Counted from the first letter of the stretch, positions 42,745 through 52,926 are shown. The stretch: DNA of 64,000 bases from Sphingobacteriales bacterium (GCA_016192105.1 JACPUV010000006.1:1-64000); one strand, 5' to 3'. Numbers and translations: made by a program. Notes: generated from the sequence alone by a model not told the origin.

Positions 42745-44949
42745 ATGAAAAAGGCTTTCAACAGGGGATGCTTCACCATTTTTTTCTTTGTACTGAGCGC
42801 AGGGATGCTTTCCGCCGCTGCCGGTCCGGGTATCGTGATTCCCGGTACCTATGTGCTGGACGGGGGGCAATACCCGGCCGCTATAAAAAAATGGAATGCC
42901 AGGTCCGTATATATTATTTATTCGGGTCCGCTCATCCGGCCAGCCTGGCGGACCGCTTTTTTCCGGGGTGATACGGTCATCAACCTGAAAGGCCTGACCG
43001 ATTCGGCCGGTAAATGCATCCGGGCTTACCGCCTGGTCTTTAAAACGGCTGCAGTGATAGACAGTGTATGGCAGGTGGATGACCGGCTTACACTCACGGA
43101 TAAGGGATATAACAGGGGCGGCCAGACGCTGGAATTACTGGCCTACGATGAAAAGGGCAAACTGGCCGATCAGTTCCTTTTTAATTATGGAAAAAAATAC
43201 AGGGATGCGGAAAAAGAAGTGCCTTCACTGGATGTTCTGCTCCGGCAAATTGAAGTGTACAACCAGTCGGACCGGAATCTGTATGCAGCCGGGGCTGCCT
43301 GGGTATTGTCGGTCGGGATCAATAAGTATGAAGGCGATTTTATAAAACCGCTGGCAAATTGTGAATCAGATACCCGTTCCTACAATGATTTTTTCCGCGA
43401 CCAGTACACCCGGTTGACCGGGATGGGATCCTATTATCATGGATATGTATTATTGGGTAAGCAGGCTACCCGGCAGGCGATTATGGGTGCATTGAAAGAC
43501 ATTGCCGGAAAAGCAGCTCCGAACGATTATTTTATTTTCAATTTCAGCGGGTACAGCGACCCGGCCCTCTTTGATTCCGTAGCGAAGGCCACCTATTTTT
43601 TTCCGTATGACACGGCCGGTTTTTATAAAGGAATGCTGAAGCGGGACGGATCGGGACGGGATGAACTGAACCAAAAACTGATCTCCCTGAAAGCACTCCA
43701 GGAAAATATACAAATGATTCCCGCCAATAACCAGTTATTTATTTCGGAAGCCGGCAATTCGGATAAATTCAGGGCGGAATTTATCCGTACCCTGATGCAG
43801 AACTCTCCCGTAGTAACCACTATCCTGAATAAAAACAGGGTGATCATTGTGCCAAATGGATTCGGGTATGATATCACAAGCTGCCAGGACTCCCTGGTAT
43901 GGAAGGGCCCCCTTAATTATTATATCACTTCGCTGGATCAGGGCCTGAATATTTATAACCTGTTCCGGAAGGAGGCCGCTTCGGGGATTGTGTACAACCT
44001 GAAAAACAGGGAAGCGGTCTGCCGTCCAAAGAATACATCCTACTTCGATGTTTTTTTCGAGCAGGAATTCCTCCAGCAGTACAAGGATATTTTCGGGGAA
44101 GAAGAACCGGTCACCCGCGGTTTAAAAGTTAAACCCGGTGAACTGGCAAAGGAAGCCGGCGGACTGGAGGGGAAGCATTATGCCCTCATCATAGGGACGG
44201 ATCATTATAAAGGAAAGGGCTGGAACACCCTCAGCAACCCCGTCGGGGATGCGAGGGCGGTAGCAGCGGAACTGAAGGATTCGTATGGCTTTGAAGTACA
44301 GTTGCTGGAAGACAAACCGATGGATAGTATTTATGCAGCCATCCGGAATTATTTCCGCATCGCCAAACCCAATGACCAGTTTGTTCTCTATGTAGCCGGG
44401 CATGGTGACATGGATGACGAATTACTGGATGACGGGTTTATCGTATGCGCCGATTCAAGACCCCTGGAGGAAGACCCTGTTCGTAACAGTTATATTTCAT
44501 ATACGAAACTGCAGAAGATGCTGAATAATATCCCGGCAAAGCAGGTACTGGTATTGCTGGATGTATGTCATGGAGGAGTTTTTGATGCCAAAGTTTTTGA
44601 TAAGGGAACAAGAGAGGGAACCGTTGGTACGGTCACCAACCGGAATGTGCTGCAGTTCCTGAAAGACAAGCTCCCACTGCGTACCCGTAAATTTCTTTCC
44701 TCGGTGGGTACTGAACCCGCTTTTGACGGGAAGGCGGGGAAGCATTCGCCCTTTGCCAATCTCCTGCTCCAGGTATTAAGAGCAAGGGGAGCTGGGTCCA
44801 ACGGCCTTGTTACCCTATCGGATATTTTCAAAGTATTGCAAACCGCCAGTCTCAATGAAACAGCCACACTCCGGATCACACCCGCGATGGCGGATTTCGG
44901 AAATGTGGATGCATTCAGTGAATTTATTTTTTTACCGGTGGGCCGGTAA
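42745..44949 (+). CDS. caspase-family protein with a degenerate and an intact caspase domain in tandem
   Basis: The 734-residue protein has a signal peptide and an unassigned beta-rich domain (about 30-155). A first caspase-like domain at about 183-370 starts WVLSVGINKYEGDFIKPLAN. Where the catalytic His motif should be it reads FNFSGYSDP (265-273), and where the catalytic Cys motif should be it reads FISEAGNSD (332-340), so both residues are lost. A second caspase domain at 475-734 starts YALIIGTDHYKGKGWNTLSN and is intact: H553 in VAGHGD and C608 in LLDVCHGG. The pseudo-enzyme domain may regulate or bind substrates. It is divergent from the other caspase gene; a sigma gene follows 100 bases later. 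Confidence 0.87.
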   Translation: MKKAFNRGCFTIFFFVLSAGMLSAAAGPGIVIPGTYVLDGGQYPAAIKKWNARSVYIIYSGPLIRPAWRTAFFRGDTVINLKGLTDSAGKCIRAYRLVFKTAAVIDSVWQVDDRLTLTDKGYNRGGQTLELLAYDEKGKLADQFLFNYGKKYRDAEKEVPSLDVLLRQIEVYNQSDRNLYAAGAAWVLSVGINKYEGDFIKPLANCESDTRSYNDFFRDQYTRLTGMGSYYHGYVLLGKQATRQAIMGALKDIAGKAAPNDYFIFNFSGYSDPALFDSVAKATYFFPYDTAGFYKGMLKRDGSGRDELNQKLISLKALQENIQMIPANNQLFISEAGNSDKFRAEFIRTLMQNSPVVTTILNKNRVIIVPNGFGYDITSCQDSLVWKGPLNYYITSLDQGLNIYNLFRKEAASGIVYNLKNREAVCRPKNTSYFDVFFEQEFLQQYKDIFGEEEPVTRGLKVKPGELAKEAGGLEGKHYALIIGTDHYKGKGWNTLSNPVGDARAVAAELKDSYGFEVQLLEDKPMDSIYAAIRNYFRIAKPNDQFVLYVAGHGDMDDELLDDGFIVCADSRPLEEDPVRNSYISYTKLQKMLNNIPAKQVLVLLDVCHGGVFDAKVFDKGTREGTVGTVTNRNVLQFLKDKLPLRTRKFLSSVGTEPAFDGKAGKHSPFANLLLQVLRARGAGSNGLVTLSDIFKVLQTASLNETATLRITPAMADFGNVDAFSEFIFLPVGR

Positions 44950-45051
44950 GGAATGCGGTTGGGTGACAAAGAGAGCCCTTCATTTCATTGACTTAAATCA
45001 GGATCATGTACCGGGTTGGGATAAATACCTATATTAGACGGGACGTTTGCT

Positions 45052-45666
45052 ATGATAAATTTTTCACCGGAAAATACAGGAGATTCTTTACAACCACTCC
45101 AGGCGCTGATCGCAGGGGGTGACGAAGCTGCATTCCGCCAGCTTTTCAACCTGTTGTTTGGCAAGCTAACCCGTTTTGCTCATTCGCTTGTTAAATCGGA
45201 TGAAGTGGCTGCCGATATTGTGGACGGGGTTTTTGTGCGGGTCTGGAGCAACCGGATCAGTATTGTTTCGATCGGAAACCTGCGGGTCTATCTCTACCGG
45301 GCGGTAAAAAATGAAGCGCTGAATTATTTGTCCCGTAAAGCGCACCTCCATATTTACGAACCGTTTGATGATATCAATATCCAGCTCAAGGATGAAATGA
45401 GCCCCGAACGGCTGATGATCACCCAGGAATTGCTCAACAAGATCCGGGCCGCCGTGGATGCCCTGCCTCCCCGTTGCAAGATGATCTTTAAACTGGTCCG
45501 GGAAGACGGGCTCCGCTATCGGGAAGTGGCCGACATTCTCAATCTCTCCGCCAAAACCGTAGATGCCCAGATGGTGATCGCCATCGGCCGGATCCGGGAA
45601 GCTATGAAGGAGGACCTTCACCTGGCTGCCCCCGGGAATGTTAAAAAAAATATAAGGGAGGCTTAG
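45052..45666 (+). CDS. ECF RNA polymerase sigma factor
   Basis: This 204-residue sigma-70-family protein is complete. Region 2 runs from DEAAFRQLFNLLFGKLTRFA to the VFVRVWSNR segment, and region 4 from DALPPRCKMIFKLVREDGLR with a helix-turn-helix (REVADILNLSAKTVDAQM). It belongs to the Bacteroidota sigma group linked to FecR and SusC genes. fecR starts 39 bases later, then susC, susD, a lipoprotein and a GH20 gene, so it is expected to switch on this locus when the substrate is sensed. Confidence 0.93.
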   Translation: MINFSPENTGDSLQPLQALIAGGDEAAFRQLFNLLFGKLTRFAHSLVKSDEVAADIVDGVFVRVWSNRISIVSIGNLRVYLYRAVKNEALNYLSRKAHLHIYEPFDDINIQLKDEMSPERLMITQELLNKIRAAVDALPPRCKMIFKLVREDGLRYREVADILNLSAKTVDAQMVIAIGRIREAMKEDLHLAAPGNVKKNIREA

Positions 45667-45705
45667 GGAGCCGGCTGCAAATTGGGGTCTTAGAGTTAAG
45701 ACCGT

Positions 45706-46833
45706 ATGTCCAATCAACGTATTACCACATTATTTGCGAAAAAACTGGCGGGTGAAGCCAGCCCGGATGAACTCCGTGAACTGGAGGATTTTCTCCGGGC
45801 GAACCCGGGTGAGCAATATTTCCAGGAAATTCTCTGTAACTGGTGGGAATCCGGGATACCGGTTGTGAAAAAAGGAGATGAGACGATGGAGGAACGTTTC
45901 AGCAGGATCCTTGGGCAGACCAGCACCAGTTACCCGGAAGGAGCTGAAGCTGCAACTTTCCCATTACCGGTTATACGGTCCAGGGCAAACAGAACATGGA
46001 AACTATGGCTGGCTGCCGCTTCCATCGCAGGAATTTTATTTTTTGCAGGTCACCAGTTGTTCCGGCCGGGCAAGGGTAATGCAGCGCTGCAGGACAATGA
46101 GATTGTGGCCAAACCCGGTACTAAATCAAAGCTCTTATTGCCCGATGGAACCCAGGTCTGGCTGAACTCAGACAGCCGGATCATCTATGCGAATTCATTT
46201 AATGATTCGTTGCGGGAAGTGGTGCTGGAAGGGGAGGCTTATTTCGATGTGGTAAAAGATCCCCGGCGGCCCTTTATCGTTCATACCTCCGGGATCAGTA
46301 TCCGCGTATTGGGAACTGCTTTTAATGTAAAGTCATACCCGCAGGATCCGACGATCGAAGCCACCCTGGTCAGGGGATTAATTGAAGTGGAAAAGAATAA
46401 CCAGCCCGGCAGGTCCCGGATCATGCTGAAGCCAAACGAAAAACTGGTATATAATAAAACGCAGGATAAAGTGCTGGAGGCTGAAGAAGCGGGGCAGGCC
46501 GGCACCCCGGTAACCGCCAAAACTGCACCGGTTAAACCCGAAAGCATATCCATCAGCACCCTGCCTAAAAATATTGCGGACAGTATCCGGGTGGAAACTT
46601 CCTGGGTATATGGAAAGCTGGTCTTTGAGGGTGATGCGTTCCGGGAACTGGCGCAGAAAATGGAGCGCTGGTACAATGTGAAGATTAGTTTCCGGGACAG
46701 TAAAGTGGCCGGCTACCGCTTTACCGGTGTGTTTGAAAATGAAAATATCGGCGAAGCCCTGCAGGCCCTGCAACTGACGGCTTCCTTCCGGTATTCGATG
46801 AACGGGACTGAAGTCTGGATTGATAAAAAGTAA
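45706..46833 (+). CDS. FecR-family anti-sigma factor
   Basis: This 375-residue protein has a cytoplasmic N-terminus (AGEASPDELRELEDFLRANP, the sigma-binding part), a membrane helix at about 102-122 (WLAAASIAGILFFAGHQLF), a periplasmic FecR domain (LLPDGTQVWLNSDSRI to GEAYFDV and IRVLGTAFNVKSY) and a C-terminal DUF4974-type domain (FRELAQKMERWYNVKISF). It sits between the ECF sigma gene and susC. It should hold the sigma factor until the STN domain of the SusC receptor signals. Confidence 0.94.
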   Translation: MSNQRITTLFAKKLAGEASPDELRELEDFLRANPGEQYFQEILCNWWESGIPVVKKGDETMEERFSRILGQTSTSYPEGAEAATFPLPVIRSRANRTWKLWLAAASIAGILFFAGHQLFRPGKGNAALQDNEIVAKPGTKSKLLLPDGTQVWLNSDSRIIYANSFNDSLREVVLEGEAYFDVVKDPRRPFIVHTSGISIRVLGTAFNVKSYPQDPTIEATLVRGLIEVEKNNQPGRSRIMLKPNEKLVYNKTQDKVLEAEEAGQAGTPVTAKTAPVKPESISISTLPKNIADSIRVETSWVYGKLVFEGDAFRELAQKMERWYNVKISFRDSKVAGYRFTGVFENENIGEALQALQLTASFRYSMNGTEVWIDKK

Positions 46834-46957
46834 ACGGATTCGAGACAGAATTAAAAATAATCGGGAAATGCGCTAACATTCCCCGATAAGGCTCAAACGG
46901 AATTCCCGCTTGGAGAACGGATGGAATTCCATATTTAATAACCCCAAATCTAAAGGT

Positions 46958-49900
46958 ATGAAAAAAATGGTACCTCGTGGATGGCTTCTGCCTTCACCAA
47001 ACTGTTCTTTTGTTAAAATGCTTTTGCTTATGAAGATGACGATTGCATTGATCTTATTGACTGCTTTCCAGGTGGCTGCATGGGATGGACGAGCCCAGAA
47101 TGTCACCCTGCAAATGAAGCAGGCGGAGATTTCCAAAGTGTTTAGGGCAATTGAAAAGCAAAGCCCTTACCGCTTTCTTTACAACTATGATCTGCCTGCT
47201 ATGCAAAAAAAGGTGGATGTGGATGTAAAGAATACCCCCGTCCTCACTGTATTGAATGATCTTTTATCCGGTTCGGGGTTAGGTTACCGGATCATGAACA
47301 ACCGGCTGGTGGTCATTATGTCTGCCAATGCGGAAAACAAAGCCGATGACCGGAAGATTACCGGTACCATTGTTTCCGAAGCCGGGGAACCGCTCTCCGG
47401 CGTGAGCGTGCGTATCAAGGGTACCGATTTCGGAACCACCACGGATGCGAAGGGAAAATTCACAATTGAGGTTCCGGAGAATGCCGTACTCATCATTTCT
47501 TATGTAGGGTTCGAACCGCAGGAAGTAAGTGTGGGCGCCCTGGAAACCATCAGCGTAAAACTGAAACCGTCTGACAACCAGATGGAGCAGGTAGTGGTAG
47601 TGGGTTACGGAACCCAGAAGAAAAAGGACCTGACGGGTTCAGTATCCACTCTTTCTTCCAGGGATCTTGAAAACAGGCCGGCTACTCAGTTCGGATATGC
47701 CATTGAAGGAAAAGCCGCCGGGGTACAGGTGATCCGTTCCTCCGGTCAGCCGCAGGCGGGTTTCTCTATTCGTATCAGGGGAACCTCTTCCATTACAGCG
47801 GGCAGCGAACCCCTGTATATTGTGGATGGGGTCATCACTGATAATATCGGCGAGATCAACCCGGCTGATATTGAAAGTATCTCCGTGTTGAAAGATGCTT
47901 CTTCCGCCGCTATTTACGGTACACGAGGTTCAAACGGGGTAGTGATCGTTACAACCAAAAGAGGGAAAGCCCAAAAACTGAAAATAGGATTTAATACCTC
48001 GCTCACCCTGTCCAAAGCCTGGAAGAAAATGGATGTGCTGAATAACAACCAGTTCAAGGACCTCGCTACGGAGATGGGAGAAACAACGGACTGGAATAAA
48101 TACAATGCCAATACCGACTGGCAGAAAGAAGTATTCCGGAATGCCCTGACCCAGAATTACCAGCTCTCCGCCACGGGTGGAAACAAGAATACCAGTTATT
48201 ATGTATCCGGTTCTGTGCTGAACCAGAATGGTATTGTCCTTAATAACAACGTGAAAAGAGCGACCCTGAAAGCCAACGTGGACCAGCAGGTCACCAAGTT
48301 TCTGAAAGCGGGCGCCAGTCTCAATTACAGCAACTGGAAGGACCGGGATGTTCCGGAGAACTACCGGAATGGCGTAATCGCCCGTTTATTCACCACGATT
48401 CCGAATATCGGTATCCGCTCCCTGGATGAGCCGGGCATGTATGCAAGAAGCCCGTTTATCAATGACCTGGAGAACCCCATCTCCACGGTGTATCAGCCGG
48501 ACCACCTGTTCGTGAATAACCGCTATTACGGCAGTGTATATGCGGAAGCAGAACTGCTGCCGGGACTGAAAGTGAAATCACTTTTTGGATTTGAACAGTC
48601 CAGCGGGAAGTTCACTTCCTTCCAGGATACCGTACAGACCCGGTATGGCAGAACCATGCATGGCCTGGCTTCAGAAAATACCTATAAGCCGCAAAGATGG
48701 ATTTCTTCCAATACCATTAATTATAAAAAACAGGTAAAGAGTCACAGTATTGACGCATTGGTTGGTTTTGAGGCCGAAAGGGTTAAAACCAATAACCTGT
48801 ACAAGAGTTCTGTTGACTTCCGGGATGCCAAACCCGGTGATAATTCCGTAGAAGGCGGATCTGTGAAGTCAAGACCCATACCGGAACTGGGTACGGCTTC
48901 CAAGGTTTCCATATTGGGCCGGATCAACTATAATTATAAGGATAAGTATTACCTCACCACCAATTTCCGCCAGGATGGTTCCGGTAATTTCCCTACCGGT
49001 CATAAATGGGGAAGTTTTCCTTCCTTCTCTGCCGGCTGGAGAGTTTCCCAGGAAGAGTTCTTTGGGAAAAGCGATGTATTGTCTGAATTAAAGATCCGTG
49101 CCGGCTGGGGCGTTGTGGGAAATGATAATATTCCCGGTACAGCCCGCTATGGCCTGGTGGATACCCTCGGACCGAAATACCTGATCAACGGCGTGGTGCA
49201 AACCGCATACAATCCGAAATCATTTGAGAATGATGACCTGACCTGGGAAAAAACAAAACAAGTGGATGTCGGGCTGGATCTCGGTCTCTTCAGGAACAGG
49301 ATCCTGGTTACAATGGATTATTACCAAAAGAAAACAACTGACATGTTACTGGCCGTACCGGTTCCGACCAGTACCGGTTTCTCCCTGGCCTGGGATAATG
49401 CAGGCAGCCTGGAGAACAAGGGCTTCGAATTCACCCTTAGTTCAAGGAATATTGTCCGCCCGAACTTTAAATGGAATACCGATTTCAATATTTCCTTTAA
49501 CCGGAACAAAGTGCTGGATGTCGTAGGTCAGCAATTGATCCTGGGTGCAGTAAACCCGGCCGGTTCCGATTACAATACGGCGATCGTGAAAGAAGGGAAA
49601 CCCCTCGGCTCTTTCTATGGCAAGATTTCAATGGGAGTTGACACTACCACCGGCGATATCACATTCATGAAGAAAGCCGGAAGCACCGAAGACAGTGTAG
49701 GGATTATCGGTAATGCCAATCCGAAATTCACGTATGGCTTTTCCAACTCAATTTCGTACAAGAATTTTTCACTGGATGTATTCTTCCAGGGGGTCAGCGG
49801 CAATGATGTGATGAATGCCACGAAGATCCTGACTGAGTCCATGGCCCTGCCGATGAACCAGTCCGCCACCGTGCTGAGAAGATGGAAAAACCCCGGGGAT

Positions 49901-50239
49901 AAAACAGATATACCAAGGGTAACGCCCAGCGCCTGGGATAATTCACTGCCTTCCACCCGGTTTATTGAGAAGGGTTCCTACCTGCGGCTGAAAGCCCTGA
50001 CGATCGGATACAGACTGCCCGAGCGCATTATTTCCAAAGCGAAGATGAGCCGTTGCTTTGTGTACCTGACCGCGGAAAACCTGTTTACTTTTACGAATTA
50101 TTCAGGATTTGATCCCGAGCTCAGTGCCTTCAGTGGAAAAGGAAATTCCAAGGAAAACCAGAACGCCGCGCCCGGTGTTGACTGGGGTACTTACCCGCAG
50201 TCAAGGGATTTTGTCCTGGGTTTAAACATAACTTTCTAA
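46958..50239 (+). CDS. SusC/RagA-type TonB-linked outer-membrane receptor with STN domain
   Basis: I use ATG 46958 (MKKMVPRGWLLPSPNCSFVK), with an internal membrane-like segment near MKMTIALILLTAFQ; an upstream ATG (46910) would add 16 polar residues. The roughly 1093-residue protein has an STN domain (around FRAIEKQSPYRFLYNYDLP), a carboxypeptidase-regulatory-like domain (VSEAGEPLSGVSVRIKG), a plug with IESISVLKDASSAAIYGTRG, and a barrel ending LGLNITF. With the SusD gene 9 bases downstream it imports a ligand, probably an oligosaccharide given the GH20 gene in the same locus. Confidence 0.95.
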   Translation: MKKMVPRGWLLPSPNCSFVKMLLLMKMTIALILLTAFQVAAWDGRAQNVTLQMKQAEISKVFRAIEKQSPYRFLYNYDLPAMQKKVDVDVKNTPVLTVLNDLLSGSGLGYRIMNNRLVVIMSANAENKADDRKITGTIVSEAGEPLSGVSVRIKGTDFGTTTDAKGKFTIEVPENAVLIISYVGFEPQEVSVGALETISVKLKPSDNQMEQVVVVGYGTQKKKDLTGSVSTLSSRDLENRPATQFGYAIEGKAAGVQVIRSSGQPQAGFSIRIRGTSSITAGSEPLYIVDGVITDNIGEINPADIESISVLKDASSAAIYGTRGSNGVVIVTTKRGKAQKLKIGFNTSLTLSKAWKKMDVLNNNQFKDLATEMGETTDWNKYNANTDWQKEVFRNALTQNYQLSATGGNKNTSYYVSGSVLNQNGIVLNNNVKRATLKANVDQQVTKFLKAGASLNYSNWKDRDVPENYRNGVIARLFTTIPNIGIRSLDEPGMYARSPFINDLENPISTVYQPDHLFVNNRYYGSVYAEAELLPGLKVKSLFGFEQSSGKFTSFQDTVQTRYGRTMHGLASENTYKPQRWISSNTINYKKQVKSHSIDALVGFEAERVKTNNLYKSSVDFRDAKPGDNSVEGGSVKSRPIPELGTASKVSILGRINYNYKDKYYLTTNFRQDGSGNFPTGHKWGSFPSFSAGWRVSQEEFFGKSDVLSELKIRAGWGVVGNDNIPGTARYGLVDTLGPKYLINGVVQTAYNPKSFENDDLTWEKTKQVDVGLDLGLFRNRILVTMDYYQKKTTDMLLAVPVPTSTGFSLAWDNAGSLENKGFEFTLSSRNIVRPNFKWNTDFNISFNRNKVLDVVGQQLILGAVNPAGSDYNTAIVKEGKPLGSFYGKISMGVDTTTGDITFMKKAGSTEDSVGIIGNANPKFTYGFSNSISYKNFSLDVFFQGVSGNDVMNATKILTESMALPMNQSATVLRRWKNPGDKTDIPRVTPSAWDNSLPSTRFIEKGSYLRLKALTIGYRLPERIISKAKMSRCFVYLTAENLFTFTNYSGFDPELSAFSGKGNSKENQNAAPGVDWGTYPQSRDFVLGLNITF

Positions 50240-50248
50240 TTTATTAAA

Positions 50249-51811
50249 ATGGCAAATATGAAAAAGTATTCCTATCAAATACTAACCATAGCACTGCTCG
50301 GACTGCTGCCATTGGTTTCGTGTAAAAAGTTCCTGGATGACAAGCTCGAAGGGGCGTTGACCACGGGTACAGCTTACAAGACAGCCTATGATATTGAAGC
50401 AGCGATCCGCGGTTGTTACCATGTTTTTTACGCCACTGACTATTACCAGTGGGAAAACGTCATGCTGAGCGATGTCCGGAGTGATAATGCGTACCCCGGC
50501 GGCAACAACGAGGAAACCTTTTTCGATTACGACCGGTTTATCCTCCCCGCCAGCAATACCCACAGCTATGCGCACTGGAAAGCACTGTATAATGGGATTG
50601 CCCGCTGCAACATCCTGCTCAAAAAAATAACCGAAGTGACCGATCCGGCGCTGACCACGGAAAGGCGGAACCAGATCATCGGGGAAGCCAGTTTCCTCCG
50701 GGCCTTCCATTATTATCACCTGGTGAAACTCTATGGTGGAGTGCCGCTGGAACTGGAATCCAATTCTGCTTCACCGGAAAAAACAAGAAAGCCGCGGTCC
50801 ACTGAAAAAGAAGTGTATGACCAGATCGTAACTGACCTGGAAACGGCGCTGGCCAACCTGCCCGATAATTACAACGGGCCTGCCGGTTCTTCCACTGCCA
50901 ATGATCCTTCTGTAAACAAGGTAAGAGCCACAAAGGGTTCCGCCAATGCCATGCTGGCCAAGGTTTGGGCACAGCGGAGCGACCGGGATTATAATAAAGT
51001 ATTGCAGTACTGCAATGCCGTAATCTCCAGTCCCGCCGGCTACGCCCTGTTAGCCAATTATAATGATGTGTTCGATGGCCACCACGACTTTAACGCAGAG
51101 TCCATTCTTGAAATTCCTTATGAAGAAGGAAACTGGGATGTGTCCTGCTGGGGTGTTCAGTTATACCTGGCTCCCGAAGATGGCTGGCAGAAATATTGTG
51201 TGCCTTCCAAAGACCTGGTGGCTGCGTATGACGCTGCCGGTGATGCGGTACGGAAAAATTCCAACATCCTGTTCATGACCGTGGATCCGAATGGTGACCC
51301 GATCAGCTGGGCCGATGAGAACTGGAATCCCTGCCAGGATCCCGCTGTAGGAACACCCTTTAATAATAAACAGAAGAATCCCGCCGGCTGGGCCAGTGGG
51401 GATAATTTTTACCTGCTCCGCCTCGCTGATATTATCCTGCTGAAAGCAGAAGCCCAGAATGAAACGGGTAGTCCTTCCGCTGCAGCGACCACCCTCAACC
51501 TGATCAGGAACCGCGTGGGCCTTCCGAATGTAACCGGCTCCACACAGGCACAGATGAAAACAGCGATCCTGCTGGAAAGAAGGCTGGAACTGGCTTTCGA
51601 AGCACAGCGCTGGGACGACCTGGTAAGAGCGGGTGTGGCCACTACCGTAATGCAGGCATTAAATGAGAATAGCTTTACCTGTCCCGGTGGCGTGCAAAGC
51701 GCGCCGGTTCACATGGATTATTCACATTGTACACCCCAACGCTGGATCATGCCGATTCCGCAGGTGGAAATGGATGCAAACCCTAACCTGGTCCAGAACC
51801 CGGGTTATTAA
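50249..51811 (+). CDS. SusD/RagB-family outer-membrane lipoprotein
   Basis: This 520-residue surface lipoprotein has the lipobox LLPLVSC followed by KKFLDD. The SusD family marks include the helical FLRAFHYYHLVKLYGGVPLE and the C-terminal LLERRLELAFEAQRWDDLVR and PQVEMDANPNLVQNPGY. It binds the glycan at the cell surface and closes the SusC channel. It follows susC by 9 bases and precedes a lipoprotein gene by 9 bases, so it is co-transcribed with both. Confidence 0.96.
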   Translation: MANMKKYSYQILTIALLGLLPLVSCKKFLDDKLEGALTTGTAYKTAYDIEAAIRGCYHVFYATDYYQWENVMLSDVRSDNAYPGGNNEETFFDYDRFILPASNTHSYAHWKALYNGIARCNILLKKITEVTDPALTTERRNQIIGEASFLRAFHYYHLVKLYGGVPLELESNSASPEKTRKPRSTEKEVYDQIVTDLETALANLPDNYNGPAGSSTANDPSVNKVRATKGSANAMLAKVWAQRSDRDYNKVLQYCNAVISSPAGYALLANYNDVFDGHHDFNAESILEIPYEEGNWDVSCWGVQLYLAPEDGWQKYCVPSKDLVAAYDAAGDAVRKNSNILFMTVDPNGDPISWADENWNPCQDPAVGTPFNNKQKNPAGWASGDNFYLLRLADIILLKAEAQNETGSPSAAATTLNLIRNRVGLPNVTGSTQAQMKTAILLERRLELAFEAQRWDDLVRAGVATTVMQALNENSFTCPGGVQSAPVHMDYSHCTPQRWIMPIPQVEMDANPNLVQNPGY

Positions 51812-51820
51812 GAATAGTGT

Positions 51821-52804
51821 ATGAAAATTATTTTCATACAAAACAGTTTGTTTTTTTTTCTCGGAGTGATGCTGATGGGCTCCGGGTGTGCGCAGTCTTC
51901 GATTGACACACCGTCACCATCAGATAGTACAGCAAGCAGTCAACCTGCCCTTTCGGGCAGGTTGTTTTTTCATGCCTACAGCTGTTATACCTGCAACGAT
52001 TCAAAACTGTACCGCTACGATTTTGCCGGGCATACACTGACGACTATCAGCCAGGGCTGGACCATGGACAACCCGATGAATGTGCACCTCTCACCCGACG
52101 GAAGATCCCTGGTCTTTATGGGCGTCAGGGCCGGTTCCGGCTGGGATGTATTCCGCTGGCGGATCGGCGCAACGACCCCGCCCCAAAACCTTACAGCGGC
52201 CTTTGGCAGCACCCGGGATGAAGACCCGAAATATTCTTACGACGGGAATAAGATCGTCTTCAAACAGGACGGGCTGATGAAGGAAATGGATACACTGGGA
52301 AACCTGCTGAGGACCTTTGCGGTTGCGCAACCTGAAGCATCGATGCCCTATTATACAAAGGGTGACAGCATTCTCCTGTATTCAGGAGGCGAACCCTCCG
52401 GCACAACCGCAGATATTTACCGGGTTACACTGGGCAGCGGGCTGGCCACAGCGCTCTCCGCCATGCCCGGAGTAGAGGAGTATTACCCGGTTACCCGGGA
52501 CGATACCAGTTTCTACTTTACCCGGTGGTACAGTGCAACAAATCATAACGACCAGGTGTACCTGGGATTCCTGGATGGAAGGCTCCCGCAGCGGTTAACA
52601 TTCAATGAAACGTTCCAGAATTATTCCGATGCCTGTCCCGTCAGCAGCCGCTACCTCATCGTTTCAAGTACCACTACCGGCGGCAAAGGCGGTTATGACC
52701 TGTACGTGGTGGATACGGTAAGCGGCAAACGCTGGTCGCTCGATTTGTACTTTAACGGAGTTAATTCGGCGAAGAACGAACTCGGCGCCTGCTATTCGGA
52801 CTGA
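51821..52804 (+). CDS. lipoprotein with TolB/WD40-like beta-propeller
   Basis: This 327-residue protein has an N-terminal lipoprotein signal (FFFLGVMLMGSGCAQ, lipid Cys about residue 23), a Ser/Thr/Pro-rich linker (about 25-45), and then repeats typical of TolB-like propellers: LYRYDFAGHTLTTISQGW, HLSPDGRSLVFMG and YSYDGNKIVFKQDG. Such proteins often bind ligands or proteins at the envelope. It is the fifth gene of the sigma-FecR-SusCD-GH20 locus. The linker codons coincide with a perfect terminator hairpin (see 51941-51970), which is odd inside a gene. Confidence 0.75.
   Translation: MKIIFIQNSLFFFLGVMLMGSGCAQSSIDTPSPSDSTASSQPALSGRLFFHAYSCYTCNDSKLYRYDFAGHTLTTISQGWTMDNPMNVHLSPDGRSLVFMGVRAGSGWDVFRWRIGATTPPQNLTAAFGSTRDEDPKYSYDGNKIVFKQDGLMKEMDTLGNLLRTFAVAQPEASMPYYTKGDSILLYSGGEPSGTTADIYRVTLGSGLATALSAMPGVEEYYPVTRDDTSFYFTRWYSATNHNDQVYLGFLDGRLPQRLTFNETFQNYSDACPVSSRYLIVSSTTTGGKGGYDLYVVDTVSGKRWSLDLYFNGVNSAKNELGACYSD
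51941..51970 (+). terminator. perfect terminator hairpin inside the lipoprotein coding sequence
   Basis: CAACCTGCCC (51941-51950) and GGGCAGGTTG (51955-51964) form a 10-bp perfect stem with a TTTC loop, followed by six T. It lies about 40 codons into the lipoprotein gene, in the linker between lipobox and propeller. By structure it is a canonical Rho-independent terminator. Confidence 0.7.
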
Positions 52805-52926
52805 TTATTTTTAACTCTTCTATGCGGACCCGGATTTCCATACTGGCTGTTATCGTTTCCCTGACTGCAATTTACCAGGCATTAGTGGAACAGTGCCGCA
52901 ATTAATGAACCCAGAAACAAAAAGGA

